Positions 7,301 to 15,991 of a stretch of DNA of 64,000 bases are shown piece by piece; positions within the stretch are counted from its first letter, which is position 1; each line of letters opens with the position of its first letter. The notes under the pieces are model-generated. The model saw nothing but the letters and a program-made list of their open reading frames with translations. It had not been told where the DNA came from and did no database searches. The stretch is from Streptomyces sp. HUAS MG91 (lineage in GTDB: Bacteria > Actinomycetota > Actinomycetes > Streptomycetales > Streptomycetaceae): positions 1,860,001 to 1,924,000 of the forward strand of contig NZ_CP159534.1 in assembly GCF_040529335.1 (NCBI RefSeq), written 5' to 3'. The position numbers and the translations under genes were made by a program.

Positions 7301-8434
7301 CTACAGATCGACTTCCTTCATCAGCATGCCGACCTCGGTGTTCGACAGGCGGCGCAGCCAGCCCGACTTCTGGTCGCCCAGGGTGATCGGCCCGAAGGCG
7401 ACGCGCACCAGCTTGTCGACCGGGAAGCCGGCCTCGGCGAGCATCCGCCGCACGATGTGCTTGCGGCCCTCGTGCAGGGTGACCTCGACCAGGTAGTTCT
7501 TGCCGGTCTGCTCCACGACGCGGAAGTGGTCCGCCTTGGCGTACCCGTCCTCCAGCTGGATGCCGTCCTTGAGCTGCTTGCCCAGGTCGCGCGGGATCGG
7601 GCCCACGATGTGCGCGAGGTAGACCTTCTTCACGCCGTACTTCGGGTGCGTGAGGCGGTGGGCCAGCTCACCGTGGTTGGTGAGCAGGATGACGCCCTCG
7701 GTCTCGGTGTCGAGCCGTCCGACGTGGAACAGCCGCGTCTCGCGGTTGTTCGTGTAGTCGCCGAGGCACTGCCGGCCCTCGTTGTCCTCCATGGTGGAGA
7801 CGACGCCGGCCGGCTTGTTCAGCGCGAAGAACTGGTACGACTGCGTGGCCACGGTCAGACCGTCGACCTTGATCTCGTCCTTCTCGGTGTCGACGCGCAT
7901 GCCCTGCTCGAGCACGATCTCGCCGTTGACCTCGACGCGGGCCTGCTCGACCAGCTCCTCGCAGGCGCGCCGCGAGCCGTAGCCGGCCCGGGCCAGCACC
8001 TTCTGCAGCCGCTCGCCCTCCTGCTCGGCGCCGGGGAACGTCTTGGGGAGGTTCACCTTCGGCTTGCCCGCGTACCGCTCGCGGTTGCGCTCCTCGGCAC
8101 GGGCGTCGTACTCGCGCGAGGTGGCCGGGGCCCAGCGCCCGCGGCCCTGCGAGGGCTGCTGCCCGCGCTTGGGGCCGCCCTTGGCGCCGCCGCGCGCGGA
8201 GGCGCCGCGACCCGACTTCGGGCCGTCCTGGGTGGCGCCGGGGCCCACGTCGTAACGCCGCTCCTCCGGGCGCGGCCTCTTCGGGCGGGCGCTGCCGCCC
8301 TGCTTGTCGTCGCGGTCGTTGCCGGCGCCGCGGTGATTACCGCGGCCGCCGCCACTCCCGCCGCGGCCGCCGCTGTTGCCACCACGGCTCCCGCCGTTGT
8401 TTCCGCTGCTGTTCCTGCCGCTGCTGCTTCGCAT
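7301..8434 (-). CDS. rluB: 23S rRNA pseudouridine synthase, RluB/RsuA family, with RG-rich tail
   Basis: Converts a uridine of large-subunit rRNA to pseudouridine. The 377-residue protein has an S4 RNA-binding domain (GERLQKVLARAGYGSRRACEELV) and the catalytic domain with HVGRLDTETEG, whose Asp is the nucleophile, and GRKHIVRRML near the end. About 120 N-terminal residues are a Gly/Arg/Ser-rich disordered region (SRGGNSGGRGGSGGGRG and similar), absent from E. coli RluB and likely to bind RNA non-specifically. The ATG at 8434 follows the scpB stop by 10 bp and has only a weak GGAAA. The scpA-scpB-rluB order is widely conserved in Gram-positives. Which uridine it modifies is inferred only from family. 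Confidence 0.92.
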   Translation of the reverse strand: MRSSSGRNSSGNNGGSRGGNSGGRGGSGGGRGNHRGAGNDRDDKQGGSARPKRPRPEERRYDVGPGATQDGPKSGRGASARGGAKGGPKRGQQPSQGRGRWAPATSREYDARAEERNRERYAGKPKVNLPKTFPGAEQEGERLQKVLARAGYGSRRACEELVEQARVEVNGEIVLEQGMRVDTEKDEIKVDGLTVATQSYQFFALNKPAGVVSTMEDNEGRQCLGDYTNNRETRLFHVGRLDTETEGVILLTNHGELAHRLTHPKYGVKKVYLAHIVGPIPRDLGKQLKDGIQLEDGYAKADHFRVVEQTGKNYLVEVTLHEGRKHIVRRMLAEAGFPVDKLVRVAFGPITLGDQKSGWLRRLSNTEVGMLMKEVDL

Positions 8435-8444
8435 CAAATTTCCG

Positions 8445-9086
8445 TTAGTCGGCTGTGTGCTCGGTGTACTCCGGGCCCGGCGCATCGGGTGCGTCCGGGT
8501 CGAAGGACGGGACCCCTTCCAGCGTGTCCGCCTCGATCGCGTCCGCCTCGGGGAGGAAGGGCGCGAGTTCCGGCAGCTCGTCCAGGCCGCGCAGGCCCAT
8601 CCGCTCCAGGAAGTAGTTCGTCGTCCTGTACAGGATCGCACCTGTTTCGGGTTCCGCGCCCGCCTCCTCCACCAGCCCCCGCTGCAACAGGGTCCGCATG
8701 ACCCCGTCACAGTTCACTCCGCGCACGGCGGAGACCCGGGAACGGCTGACCGGCTGGCGGTACGCGACCACGGCCAGGGTCTCCAGGGCGGCCTGGGTCA
8801 GCCGGGCGATCTGCCCGTCCAGGACGAAGCCCTCCACGGCGGCCGCGTACGCGGGCCGGGTGTAGAACCGCCAGCCGCCCGCGACGAGCCGCAGCTCGAA
8901 GCCGCGCCCCTGCACGGTGTACTCGTCGGCGAGCTCCCGCAGCGCGTCGGCGACGGCCCGCCGGGGCCGCTGCAGGATCTTGGCGAGGTGCTCCTCGGTG
9001 GCCGGCTCGTCGACGACCATGAGCACGGCCTCCAGCGCGGGCTTCAGGTCGAGCCCCGCGACACCGGTCGCGCCGTCCACGCTCAT
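8445..9086 (-). CDS. scpB: Segregation and condensation protein B
   Basis: Winged-helix subunit of the SMC-ScpA-ScpB condensin, which organises and helps segregate chromosomes. The 213-residue protein shows the family pattern: LKPALEAVLMVVDEPATEEHLA at the N-terminus, and LTQAALETLAVVAYRQPVSRS with RGVNCDGVMRTLLQRGLVEE in the second winged helix, ending with an acidic tail. It overlaps the end of scpA by four bases and is followed by rluB, so the three are probably one transcript. Nothing unusual is seen apart from the Asp/Pro-rich C-terminus. Confidence 0.95.
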   Translation of the reverse strand: MSVDGATGVAGLDLKPALEAVLMVVDEPATEEHLAKILQRPRRAVADALRELADEYTVQGRGFELRLVAGGWRFYTRPAYAAAVEGFVLDGQIARLTQAALETLAVVAYRQPVSRSRVSAVRGVNCDGVMRTLLQRGLVEEAGAEPETGAILYRTTNYFLERMGLRGLDELPELAPFLPEADAIEADTLEGVPSFDPDAPDAPGPEYTEHTAD

Positions 9087-10060
9087 CGCGCACTCTCCTT
9101 GTCGTCGCCGACGGGCTCGGGCGCCCGGTCGAACTCGTCGGTCACCACCGGCCGCTCGTCGCCGTCACCGCCGGTCCACCGCACGAGCAGCTCGCCCAGC
9201 GCGGTCTCCTGGTCGAGCGCGACGGCCTTCTCCCGGTACAGCTCCAGGAGCGCCAGGAACCGCGCGACGACGGTGAGGGTGTCGTCGGTGTCGGCCACCA
9301 GCTCGCGGAAACTGGCCTCCCCCAGGTCCCGCAGCCGCGCCATGACCACGCCCGCCTGCTCCTGCACGCTCACCAGCGGGGCGTGGATGTGCTCGACGTA
9401 CACCTGCGGCTTGGCCTTCGGCTGCATCGCCTTCACGGCCAGCTTCGCGAACCCCTCGGCGCCGATGCTGATGACGACATCGGGCAGCAGCTCGGCGTGG
9501 TGCGGCTCCAGGCCCACGGTCCGCGGGTAGCGGCGCGCCTCGTCGTCCATGCGCGCGGTGAAGATGTCGGCGATCCGCTTGTACGCGCGGTACTGGAGCA
9601 GCCGGGCGAAGAGCAGGTCCCGGGCCTCCAGGAGCGCGAGGTCGGCCTCGTCCTCGACCTCGGCGGCCGGGAGCAGCCGGGCGGCCTTCAGATCCAGCAG
9701 CGTGGCGGCGACGACCAGGAACTCCGTCGTCTGGTCCAGGTCCCAGTCGGGCCCCATGGCACGGATGTGCGCCATGAACTCGTCGGTGACCTTCGACAGG
9801 GCGACCTCGGTGACGTCCAGCTTGTGCTTCGAGATCAGTTGCAGGAGCAGATCGAAGGGACCCTCGAAGTTGGCGAGCCGGACCTTGAAGCGCCCGTCGT
9901 CCGGCGCCTCCTCGGCGGGGACCTCTTCGGCCGGGGCCTCGTGAGCGGGCTCGACGGCCTCGGGCTCCGCCTCCTCCGGGGCGGCCAGCGCCCCCCGTCC
10001 CAAGGCGCGCCGACGCGCACCCCGGTCGGGAGAGAGGGAGGAGGAATCGTTCACGGGCAC
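9083..10060 (-). CDS. scpA: Segregation and condensation protein A (kleisin)
   Basis: Kleisin subunit bridging the SMC heads in the bacterial condensin. The 325-residue protein has the conserved FKVRLANFEGPFDLLLQLI block starting near residue 57, TEFLVVAATLLDLKAARLL, and a C-terminal winged-helix segment (FLALLELYREKAVALDQE). About 55 Ala/Glu/Pro-rich residues precede the conserved part and are probably disordered; the GTG at 10060 is the longest start and a GTG at 10054 is equally possible, with no clear Shine-Dalgarno for either. It lies 11 bp downstream of the RHH gene and overlaps scpB, which ties ParA-type segregation and condensin into one transcription unit. Confidence 0.93.
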   Translation of the reverse strand: MPVNDSSSLSPDRGARRRALGRGALAAPEEAEPEAVEPAHEAPAEEVPAEEAPDDGRFKVRLANFEGPFDLLLQLISKHKLDVTEVALSKVTDEFMAHIRAMGPDWDLDQTTEFLVVAATLLDLKAARLLPAAEVEDEADLALLEARDLLFARLLQYRAYKRIADIFTARMDDEARRYPRTVGLEPHHAELLPDVVISIGAEGFAKLAVKAMQPKAKPQVYVEHIHAPLVSVQEQAGVVMARLRDLGEASFRELVADTDDTLTVVARFLALLELYREKAVALDQETALGELLVRWTGGDGDERPVVTDEFDRAPEPVGDDKESAR

Positions 10061-10071
10061 AATGCCGGAGG

Positions 10072-10644
10072 CTACCGCCCGCGAAGCCTGCGTACGAGAA
10101 TGCTGGCGTCGCCGCGCGACTCCAGGTCGGCCAGGACCACGGCGACGGCCTCGCGCACGATCCGTCCCCGGTCCACGGCGAGCCCGTGCTCCCCGCGGAG
10201 CACCAGCCGCGCGTGCTCCAGGTCCATCAGCTCCTCGGCGGAGACGTACACGGTGATCTTCTCGTCGTGCCGCTCCCGGCCGCTGGGCCGACGGTTCGCG
10301 GCGCGGGCGCGGCGGCGGGCCTGACCCGTGCCCCGGCCACCGGCGGCAGAACCTTCCTGCGCGCCGCCGGACGAGCGCCGTGCGGGCTTCTCGGCCGGCT
10401 CCGCGGCGGCGGTCCGGCCACGCGACCCGGAGTCGGACTCCGCGTCCGCGGCGGTGTGTTCGGCGGACGGAGCGGCCTCGCCCTCGCCCTCCTCCGGGGC
10501 GGACGACGCGGCGGCCGCCTCGTCGCTCTCCCCGGCCGGCGCGGGCACCCGTGCCTCACCGTTCGCCGCGCGTCTCGGTGACGACGCCTGCAGTGCCATG
10601 CCCCCGGTCGTACGGAACAGTTCGTCGGCCCCCGGCAGACTCAC
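10072..10644 (-). CDS. Ribbon-helix-helix-like protein between parA and scpA
   Basis: A 190-residue protein I do not recognise by name. Residues to about 125 are low-complexity Ala/Glu/Ser/Arg and probably disordered. The last 60 residues look like a ribbon-helix-helix DNA-binding fold: a short strand (KITVYVSAEE), a helix (LMDLEHARLVLRGEHGLAV), a turn with DRGRIVREA and a final helix (VAVVLADLESRG). The GTG at 10644 overlaps the parA stop by four bases; a GTG 12 bp earlier is also open. A small RHH protein coupled to a ParA ATPase recalls the centromere-binding partners of plasmid partition systems. A partner role is inference. Confidence 0.7.
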   Translation of the reverse strand: MSLPGADELFRTTGGMALQASSPRRAANGEARVPAPAGESDEAAAASSAPEEGEGEAAPSAEHTAADAESDSGSRGRTAAAEPAEKPARRSSGGAQEGSAAGGRGTGQARRRARAANRRPSGRERHDEKITVYVSAEELMDLEHARLVLRGEHGLAVDRGRIVREAVAVVLADLESRGDASILVRRLRGR

Positions 10645-11834
10645 TCGGCGTGACACCGGGCGAGCACCTCCCTGGCGAGCTGGCGATAGGCGGCGGCACC
10701 GACGGAGTTGGACGCGTACGTGGTGATCGGCTCACCGGCGACCGTGGTCTCCGGGAAGCGGACGGTCCGGCCGATGACCGTGTGGTAGACGTGATCGTCG
10801 AAGGCCTCGACGACACGCGCGAGCACCTCACGGCTGTGCACGGTCCGCGAGTCGTACATCGTGGCGAGGATGCCGTCGAGTTCGAGCTCGGGGTTGAGCC
10901 GCTCCTGGACCTTCTCGATGGTCTCGGTCAGCAGCGCGACACCGCGCAGCGCGAAGAACTCGCACTCCAGCGGGACGATGACCTTGTGAGCGGCCGTCAG
11001 CGCGTTCACGGTCAGCAGGCCGAGCGAGGGCTGGCAGTCGATCACGATGTAGTCGTAGTCGTCCATCAGCGGCTTCAGCGCCCGCTGGAGCGTGGACTCG
11101 CGCGCGACCTCGCTGACCAACTGCACTTCGGCGGCGGACAGGTCGATGTTGCTGGGCAGCAGGTCCATGTTCGGAACGGCCGTCTTCAGCAGCACCTCGT
11201 CGGCGGACATCCCCCGCTCCATGAGCAGGTTGTAGACCGTGAGGTCGAGCTCCATCGGGTTCACGCCGAGGCCGACCGACAGGGCACCCTGCGGGTCGAA
11301 GTCGACGAGCAGGACCCGGCGACCGTACTCGGCGAGCGCGGCACCCAGGTTGATGGTCGACGTGGTCTTGCCGACGCCGCCCTTCTGGTTGCACATCGCG
11401 ATGATCTTCGCGGGGCCGTGGTCGGTCAGCGGTCCTGGAATCGGGAAGTACGGGAGCGGCCGCCCGGTCGGGCCGATGCGCTCACGGCGCTGGCGGGCAG
11501 CGTCGGGCGCGAGCGTGGCCGCGTACTCCGGATCGGGCTCGTACTCGGCGTCTGGGTCGTAGAAGTGTCCCTCGGGGGACAGTTCGTCGTAGTCGGCGAA
11601 GTGGCTGTGTGTGTCGCCACTTCGGTCGCCGGCCATGGCGTTCACGTGATGGCCATCCATGCTCTGGTGTGCTGTCTGCGTCGGCGTCTGCTGGGGGCTC
11701 TGGGACGAGCTGCCCTGATAGCCACTCTGGCGGGCCGCGAAGGTACGAACAGCGACGGAGCCGACAGCCTGAAGCCCCGCGGGTCCTTGTCCGCCTGGCT
11801 GGCCACCTCCGGGAGTAAATGTCGACTCATTCAC
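10641..11834 (-). CDS. ParA-family chromosome-partitioning ATPase with long N-terminal tail
   Basis: Deviant-Walker ATPase of the ParA/Soj family. The 397-residue protein begins with about 140 residues of Gln/Gly/Ser/Asp-rich sequence. The deviant Walker A motif follows at about 151-158 (KGGVGKTT), then LLVDFDPQGALS, DYIVIDCQPSLGL (Walker B-like) and a normal ParA C-terminus. GGAGGT lies 10 bases before the GTG start. It is not beside parB or the origin genes, so it is probably a second, orphan ParA rather than the canonical ParA of the parAB locus. Its downstream partners are an RHH protein and scpAB, which suggests a role in coordinating nucleoid movement and condensation. Confidence 0.88.
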   Translation of the reverse strand: MNESTFTPGGGQPGGQGPAGLQAVGSVAVRTFAARQSGYQGSSSQSPQQTPTQTAHQSMDGHHVNAMAGDRSGDTHSHFADYDELSPEGHFYDPDAEYEPDPEYAATLAPDAARQRRERIGPTGRPLPYFPIPGPLTDHGPAKIIAMCNQKGGVGKTTSTINLGAALAEYGRRVLLVDFDPQGALSVGLGVNPMELDLTVYNLLMERGMSADEVLLKTAVPNMDLLPSNIDLSAAEVQLVSEVARESTLQRALKPLMDDYDYIVIDCQPSLGLLTVNALTAAHKVIVPLECEFFALRGVALLTETIEKVQERLNPELELDGILATMYDSRTVHSREVLARVVEAFDDHVYHTVIGRTVRFPETTVAGEPITTYASNSVGAAAYRQLAREVLARCHAE

Positions 11835-12213
11835 AAGTCGTCTTACCTCCTTGGATGTGACCAGGAAAATTTATCGATAGGTCAGCGTGGCACCATGCCG
11901 ACGGTTTGCGACTCTATGGCGTGTCACCACTCCGCAGCAACACAATCCGCCGGACCCGGCACGATGTGTCGGCACTTCAGCGACCGGGGAACACCCTCAT
12001 GTCAAGGGCGTATGACGGTTCTTCGGCGGGTTTCACAGGGGCGCGAATCGGTTAAAGGGTTACGTTCACGGCGAGTTGACCATGTCCACGCGCCCGTCGT
12101 GCCCCCAAAAGGACGGCCGGACCCCTCGCAAGGTCCGGCCGCAGGCGTGAGATTGACGACTCCCGTTGACGCCCGCCCGGTACGGGCGGTCGGTCGGGGG
12201 TCGTACGGGGGCG
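11835..12213. other. Intergenic region between parA and ald
   Basis: This 379-bp stretch has no convincing gene. Next to the parA start is a relatively AT-rich patch (about 11860-11885) that probably contains the parA promoter, though no hexamer pair is certain. At the ald side it holds the terminator described at 12114-12141 and a second GC-rich inverted repeat near 12172-12195. The central 100 bp show nothing recognisable. Confidence 0.6.
12109..12141 (-). terminator. Intrinsic terminator of ald
   Basis: A perfect 10-bp stem (12114-12123 with 12132-12141) with an eight-base loop, followed on the minus strand by TCCTTTT and a run of G. It lies 72 bp after the ald stop, in the right place and orientation to end the ald transcript. 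Confidence 0.82.
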
Positions 12214-13329
12214 TCAGCCCAGGAGGGTCTCCAGCTCGACGTGGTCCAGGCCGTGGGCCTCGGCGACCTCCTTGTAAACGACCTTGCCGTCATGCGTGTT
12301 CAGGCCCAGGGCCAGGGCCGGGTCCCGGCGCAGGGCCTCGGCCCAGCCGCGGTTGGCGAGCTCGACGATGTACGGCAGCGTCGCGTTGGTCAGCGCGTAC
12401 GTCGACGTGTTCGGGACCGCGCCCGGCATGTTGGCGACGCAGTAGAAGACCGAGTTGTGGACCGGGAAGGTCGGCTCGGCGTGCGTCGTCGGGTGCGAGT
12501 CCTCGAAGCAGCCGCCCTGGTCGATCGCGATGTCGACAAGGACACTTCCGGGCTTCATGCGCGACACGAGCTCGTTGGTGACCAGCTTCGGCGCCTTGGC
12601 GCCGGGGATCAGGACGGCGCCGATGACGAGGTCGGCGTCGAGGCAGGCCTTCTCCAGCTCGAAGGCGTTGGAGACGACGGTCTGGATCTTCGTACCGAAG
12701 ATCTTGTCGGCTTCCTTGAGCTTGTTGATGTCCTTGTCGAGCAGGGTCACGTGGAAGCCCATGCCGATGGCGATCTGCGCGGCGTTCCAGCCGGAGACGC
12801 CACCACCGATGACGACGGCCTTGCCGGCCGCGACACCGGGGACGCCGCCGGGCAGCACGCCGCGGCCGCCGTTGGCGGCCATCAGCTGGTAGGCGCCGAC
12901 CTGCGGGGCGAGGCGGCCCGCGACCTCGGACATCGGGGCGAGCAGCGGGAGCGCGCGGTTGGCGGTCTCGACGGTCTCGTAGGCGATGGCGGTGGTGCCG
13001 GACTCCAGGAGCGCGTCGGTGCACTCCCGGGAGGCCGCGAGGTGCAGGTACGTGAAGAGCGTCTGGTCCTTGCGCAGGCGGTGGTACTCCTCCGCGATCG
13101 GCTCCTTGACCTTCAGGAGCAGGTCGGCGGTGGCCCAGACCTCGTCGGCGGTGCCGAGGATCTGCGCGCCGGCCGAGACGTACTCGGCGTCCGTGATCGA
13201 GGAACCCACACCGGCGTTCTGCTCGACGAGGACCTGGTGGCCGTGGCGCACCAGCTCGTGCACGCCGGCAGGGGTGATGGCCACCCGGAACTCGTTGTTC
13301 TTGACCTCGCGGGGGATGCCGACCTTCAT
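12214..13329 (-). CDS. ald: Alanine dehydrogenase
   Basis: NAD-linked interconversion of L-alanine and pyruvate plus ammonium, serving nitrogen assimilation or alanine catabolism. The 371-residue length is canonical. It opens with MKVGIPREVKNNEFRVA (substrate-binding Arg), has LLLKVKEP with the conserved Lys and TYLHLAAS with the catalytic His, and a nucleotide-binding GGGVSGWNAA loop near residue 175. It is a single-gene unit: the upstream STAND gene ends 145 bp away and a strong terminator follows. The region upstream of the start (13330-13474) is its likely promoter, but I see no distinct operator. Confidence 0.96.
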   Translation of the reverse strand: MKVGIPREVKNNEFRVAITPAGVHELVRHGHQVLVEQNAGVGSSITDAEYVSAGAQILGTADEVWATADLLLKVKEPIAEEYHRLRKDQTLFTYLHLAASRECTDALLESGTTAIAYETVETANRALPLLAPMSEVAGRLAPQVGAYQLMAANGGRGVLPGGVPGVAAGKAVVIGGGVSGWNAAQIAIGMGFHVTLLDKDINKLKEADKIFGTKIQTVVSNAFELEKACLDADLVIGAVLIPGAKAPKLVTNELVSRMKPGSVLVDIAIDQGGCFEDSHPTTHAEPTFPVHNSVFYCVANMPGAVPNTSTYALTNATLPYIVELANRGWAEALRRDPALALGLNTHDGKVVYKEVAEAHGLDHVELETLLG

Positions 13330-13474
13330 CGTCGATCACGGTCCTTGGCTCAGGGGATTTTTCGGGCAATGCACTACATACCAGTGCTCCGAGGGGCGCA
13401 CCGGGAGACACCGCGGAAGGACGCGGCGGAGCCAGTCTAATGAAGGTTTTCCGGCTGTCTAGCCTTTCGATGCA

Positions 13475-15583
13475 TCAATCTTCTGCGGGTGCACTACGGA
13501 TTTCGTAGGCGTTAGCGGCTTGTTCCGAAGGGTTTGCTTCCGGACTGGCCTGCTTGCCTTCGGTCGGCGCCGGCGCGATTTCCTCTCCCAGCATGCGCTC
13601 GGCGGCACTGCGGTGCAGCTTGGCCGCGGCCGGGTCGCCGAGCCGTTCGAGGGTGTCCGCCAGCCGCAGCTGGAGCGCCGCCTGGAGCCGTACGTCCTTG
13701 GCCTGACGGGCCCACTCGACGGCCTCCTGGCACGTGTAGAGCGAGTCCTCGGGACGGCCCGCGTACTCCTGCACGCGCGCCAGTTCGCTCAGCGCCCGCG
13801 CCTGCGCCGGGACGTCGCCCTCCTTGCGGTATCCGGCGACGGCCGACCGCCAGCCGCGCAGCGCGTCGCCGTAGCGCCCCGCGTACGTGTGCACCGCCGC
13901 GATCCGGCCGTGCAGCCGCGCGGCGTCCGCCCGCTCGCCCCGGGTGAGCCGCTGGGACAGGGCGCGGCCGTACCAGTCGGCGGCCCGCTGCCAGTCCCCC
14001 AGCTCCTGGTAGGTGCCGCCTACGGATTCCATCGCGCGGCCGGTCGCATAGGGGTCGCCGGCCGCCCGTCCGGCGTCCAGCGCGGCCCGGTAGCGGGCCA
14101 GGGCGTCCTGGGTGCGGCCGGTCCGCGCGTCGAGATCGGCGAGGTTGAGCAGGGCGGCGGCCTTCTCTCGCGGCAGGTCGCGCCGCTCGGCGACGTCGAG
14201 GACGAGCCGGTGGATGCCGTACAGCTCGGCGGCGGCGTCCTCCGGCCCGCGGTGCGCGACCAGGGCCCGCGTCAGGGCCGCCATCAGGCGCCGCGCCAGG
14301 GTGTCCAGCTCGCCGTCCGCCACGGCGAGCCGGGCCGCCGCGAGCAGGGTGGGCCGGCGCACCCGCAGCCATTCGGCGGCCGCCTCGGCGTCGGCGAACC
14401 GCAGGGCGCTGGGCAGCCCAGCGAGCTTCTTGCGGGGCGGGGAGCCGTCGGGCTCGGTGATCGCGCGGCAGGACGTGAGCAGCCGCACCGTGCGCTCCAG
14501 CATCCGGGCGCGGGCCAGCTGCACCTCGCCGGGCCGGTCCAGGGTCTCGGTGAGCCCGCGCAGCAGCGGCAGCAGACAGCCCGGCACCTCGTACTGCGGC
14601 AGCTCGGAGGCGACGCCCCGGACGAGCCCGAGCGTCACGAAGTCGTCGAGCGTGGTGCGGGCGGCGGACACCGAGCAGCCGGCGAGCGCGGAGGCGGTGT
14701 GCGGGTCGACGTAGCCCTCGGGCGCGAGGGACAGGTATCGCAGTATCCGGGCGGCGGGCGCCGGCAGGGACGCGTAGGCATGCCGGAACACGCGGGCGAG
14801 GGCGGGGCCGTCGCCGTCCAGCGCGTGCAGCTGCTTGGCCAGATCGGCCACGGACTCCTTGGGCCGTACGGCGAGCCAGCCGCCGGCGATCTCCAGCGCC
14901 GCGGGCTCGGATCCGCACACCTCGACCAGGGACTCGGCCGAGCGCGGGTCGCAGGTGATCCGCACGGAACCGGTGTGCCGGGTGAGCAGTTCGACCGCGG
15001 ACTTGGTGTCGAGGCCGCCGATCGTGCAGGGCCGCACGTCCGGGATGCCGGTGAGCGGGCCCTCGGCGACGGCCACCACCAGGCAGTCGGGGGTCTCGGG
15101 CAGCAGCTCGTCGACCTGTTCGGCGCTGCTCGCGTCGTCGAGCAGCAGGACGACCCGGCGCACGGACAGCCCCTCGCGCAGCCGCTCCGTCAGATCGTCG
15201 GCGGACTCGCCGGGCGGTGCGGGCAGGTCGAGCGCGTCCAGCAGGTCGCGGGCGACGCGCTCGGTCGGCACCGGGGTGCCGTCGGGCGCGGTGAGCCGGG
15301 TCCGGACCGCGCCGTCCGGGTAGCGGTCGGCGATCTGGCGCAGCAGTTCCCCGGCGAGTGCGGTGCGGCCGGTGCCGGGGCGGCCCGCGATGAGCAGGAC
15401 CCGGGCCCTGGGTGCCTTGCGGCCCGACAGGGTGTCCAGGCCGGCGCGCTCGATGTCGGCGCGCAGCTCTTTCAACTCACGCCCGCGCCCGAGAAACTGA
15501 GAGGCCGTCATGTCCAGGCCGCGGCGGGTGCGGCGCCGCTTTCGGGCTCGCCCAGAGGGCTCCTCGACCGCCTGATTCGTCAC
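13475..15583 (-). CDS. STAND-type ATPase with TPR repeats, no DNA-binding domain
   Basis: A 702-residue signalling ATPase of the AfsR/NB-ARC-like kind. After a basic N-terminus (ARKRRRTRRG), SQFLGRGRELKELRADI begins the nucleotide-binding module. The P-loop is GRPGTGRT at 67-74, where the usual Lys is Arg, and the Walker B strand is RRVVLLLDDAS near 152. Residues 250-350 look like the winged-helix part of the NOD. From about 400 to 680 there are TPR-like helical pairs (TGRTQDALARYRAALDAG, ELGDWQRAADWYGRAL, YAGRPEDSLYTCQEAVEWA). GGAG lies eight bases before the GTG. It lacks the SARP or HTH domain of AfsR, so it probably acts through protein contacts. Confidence 0.85.
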   Translation of the reverse strand: MTNQAVEEPSGRARKRRRTRRGLDMTASQFLGRGRELKELRADIERAGLDTLSGRKAPRARVLLIAGRPGTGRTALAGELLRQIADRYPDGAVRTRLTAPDGTPVPTERVARDLLDALDLPAPPGESADDLTERLREGLSVRRVVLLLDDASSAEQVDELLPETPDCLVVAVAEGPLTGIPDVRPCTIGGLDTKSAVELLTRHTGSVRITCDPRSAESLVEVCGSEPAALEIAGGWLAVRPKESVADLAKQLHALDGDGPALARVFRHAYASLPAPAARILRYLSLAPEGYVDPHTASALAGCSVSAARTTLDDFVTLGLVRGVASELPQYEVPGCLLPLLRGLTETLDRPGEVQLARARMLERTVRLLTSCRAITEPDGSPPRKKLAGLPSALRFADAEAAAEWLRVRRPTLLAAARLAVADGELDTLARRLMAALTRALVAHRGPEDAAAELYGIHRLVLDVAERRDLPREKAAALLNLADLDARTGRTQDALARYRAALDAGRAAGDPYATGRAMESVGGTYQELGDWQRAADWYGRALSQRLTRGERADAARLHGRIAAVHTYAGRYGDALRGWRSAVAGYRKEGDVPAQARALSELARVQEYAGRPEDSLYTCQEAVEWARQAKDVRLQAALQLRLADTLERLGDPAAAKLHRSAAERMLGEEIAPAPTEGKQASPEANPSEQAANAYEIRSAPAED

Positions 15584-15747
15584 GGGCCACGCTCCGTCTC
15601 ACGCCAGCCCCTCCGGGGGTCGGCAGGGGCGAGGCCGAGCCTAGTTCAGGGGGTGCCGTTGCCCTGGCCGGGCAGCGCGGGCGGGTCCCCCGATCGGATC
15701 AGCGGATGGTCTGACCGGGGTGGTTATTCGTCCGCGGCTCCGGTGGG

Positions 15748-15774
15748 GCTTCTCGCGCAGTTCCCCGCGCCCCT
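15748..15774 (+). repeat. Dispersed GCAGTTCCCCGCGCCCCT element, copy 1
   Basis: First of at least five copies in the window, always between genes. The core shared with copy 2 covers about 25 bases including the preceding CTTCTCGC. Elements of this sequence are common between Streptomyces genes, as far as I recall; function unknown. Confidence 0.75.
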
Positions 15775-15803
15775 GGGTCGTACGTCGGCTGACGGCCGGT
15801 GGC

Positions 15804-15832
15804 CGCTTCTCGCGCAGTTCCCCGCGCCCCTG
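15804..15832 (+). repeat. Dispersed GCAGTTCCCCGCGCCCCT element, copy 2
   Basis: Direct copy 56 bp after copy 1, identical over the core and the preceding GCTTCTCGC, so the two look like a local duplication or two independent insertions. Confidence 0.75.
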
Positions 15833-15916
15833 AGATGCGCACTGCGTGCGCCATCTCATCACCAGAGGCGCGGCGAAGCCGCAGCCTCAAGGGGAGGCTG
15901 CGCGTCAGCGCATGCC

Positions 15917-15940
15917 TCAGGGGCGCGGGGAACTGCGCGA
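15917..15940 (-). repeat. Dispersed GCAGTTCCCCGCGCCCCT element, copy 3 (inverted)
   Basis: Inverted copy of the same core; it can pair with copy 1 or copy 2 to give a hairpin whose stem exceeds 18 bp. Confidence 0.75.
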
Positions 15941-15991
15941 CCAGCCCCCACCGGGCCGGCACCCGCGCGAGAACCGAACCCGCGACAGCGT

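Larger units (their letters stand above)
15584..15991. other. Repeat-rich intergenic region
   Basis: This 408-bp region between the STAND gene and the Nudix gene carries no supported gene. It is built from three copies of a dispersed element with core GCAGTTCCCCGCGCCCCT: direct at 15748-15774 and 15804-15832, inverted at 15917-15940. A palindrome sits at 15832-15857 and a 9-bp stem with a 5-base loop at 15880-15902. The inverted copies could fold into one large cruciform or transcript hairpin. Confidence 0.7.
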
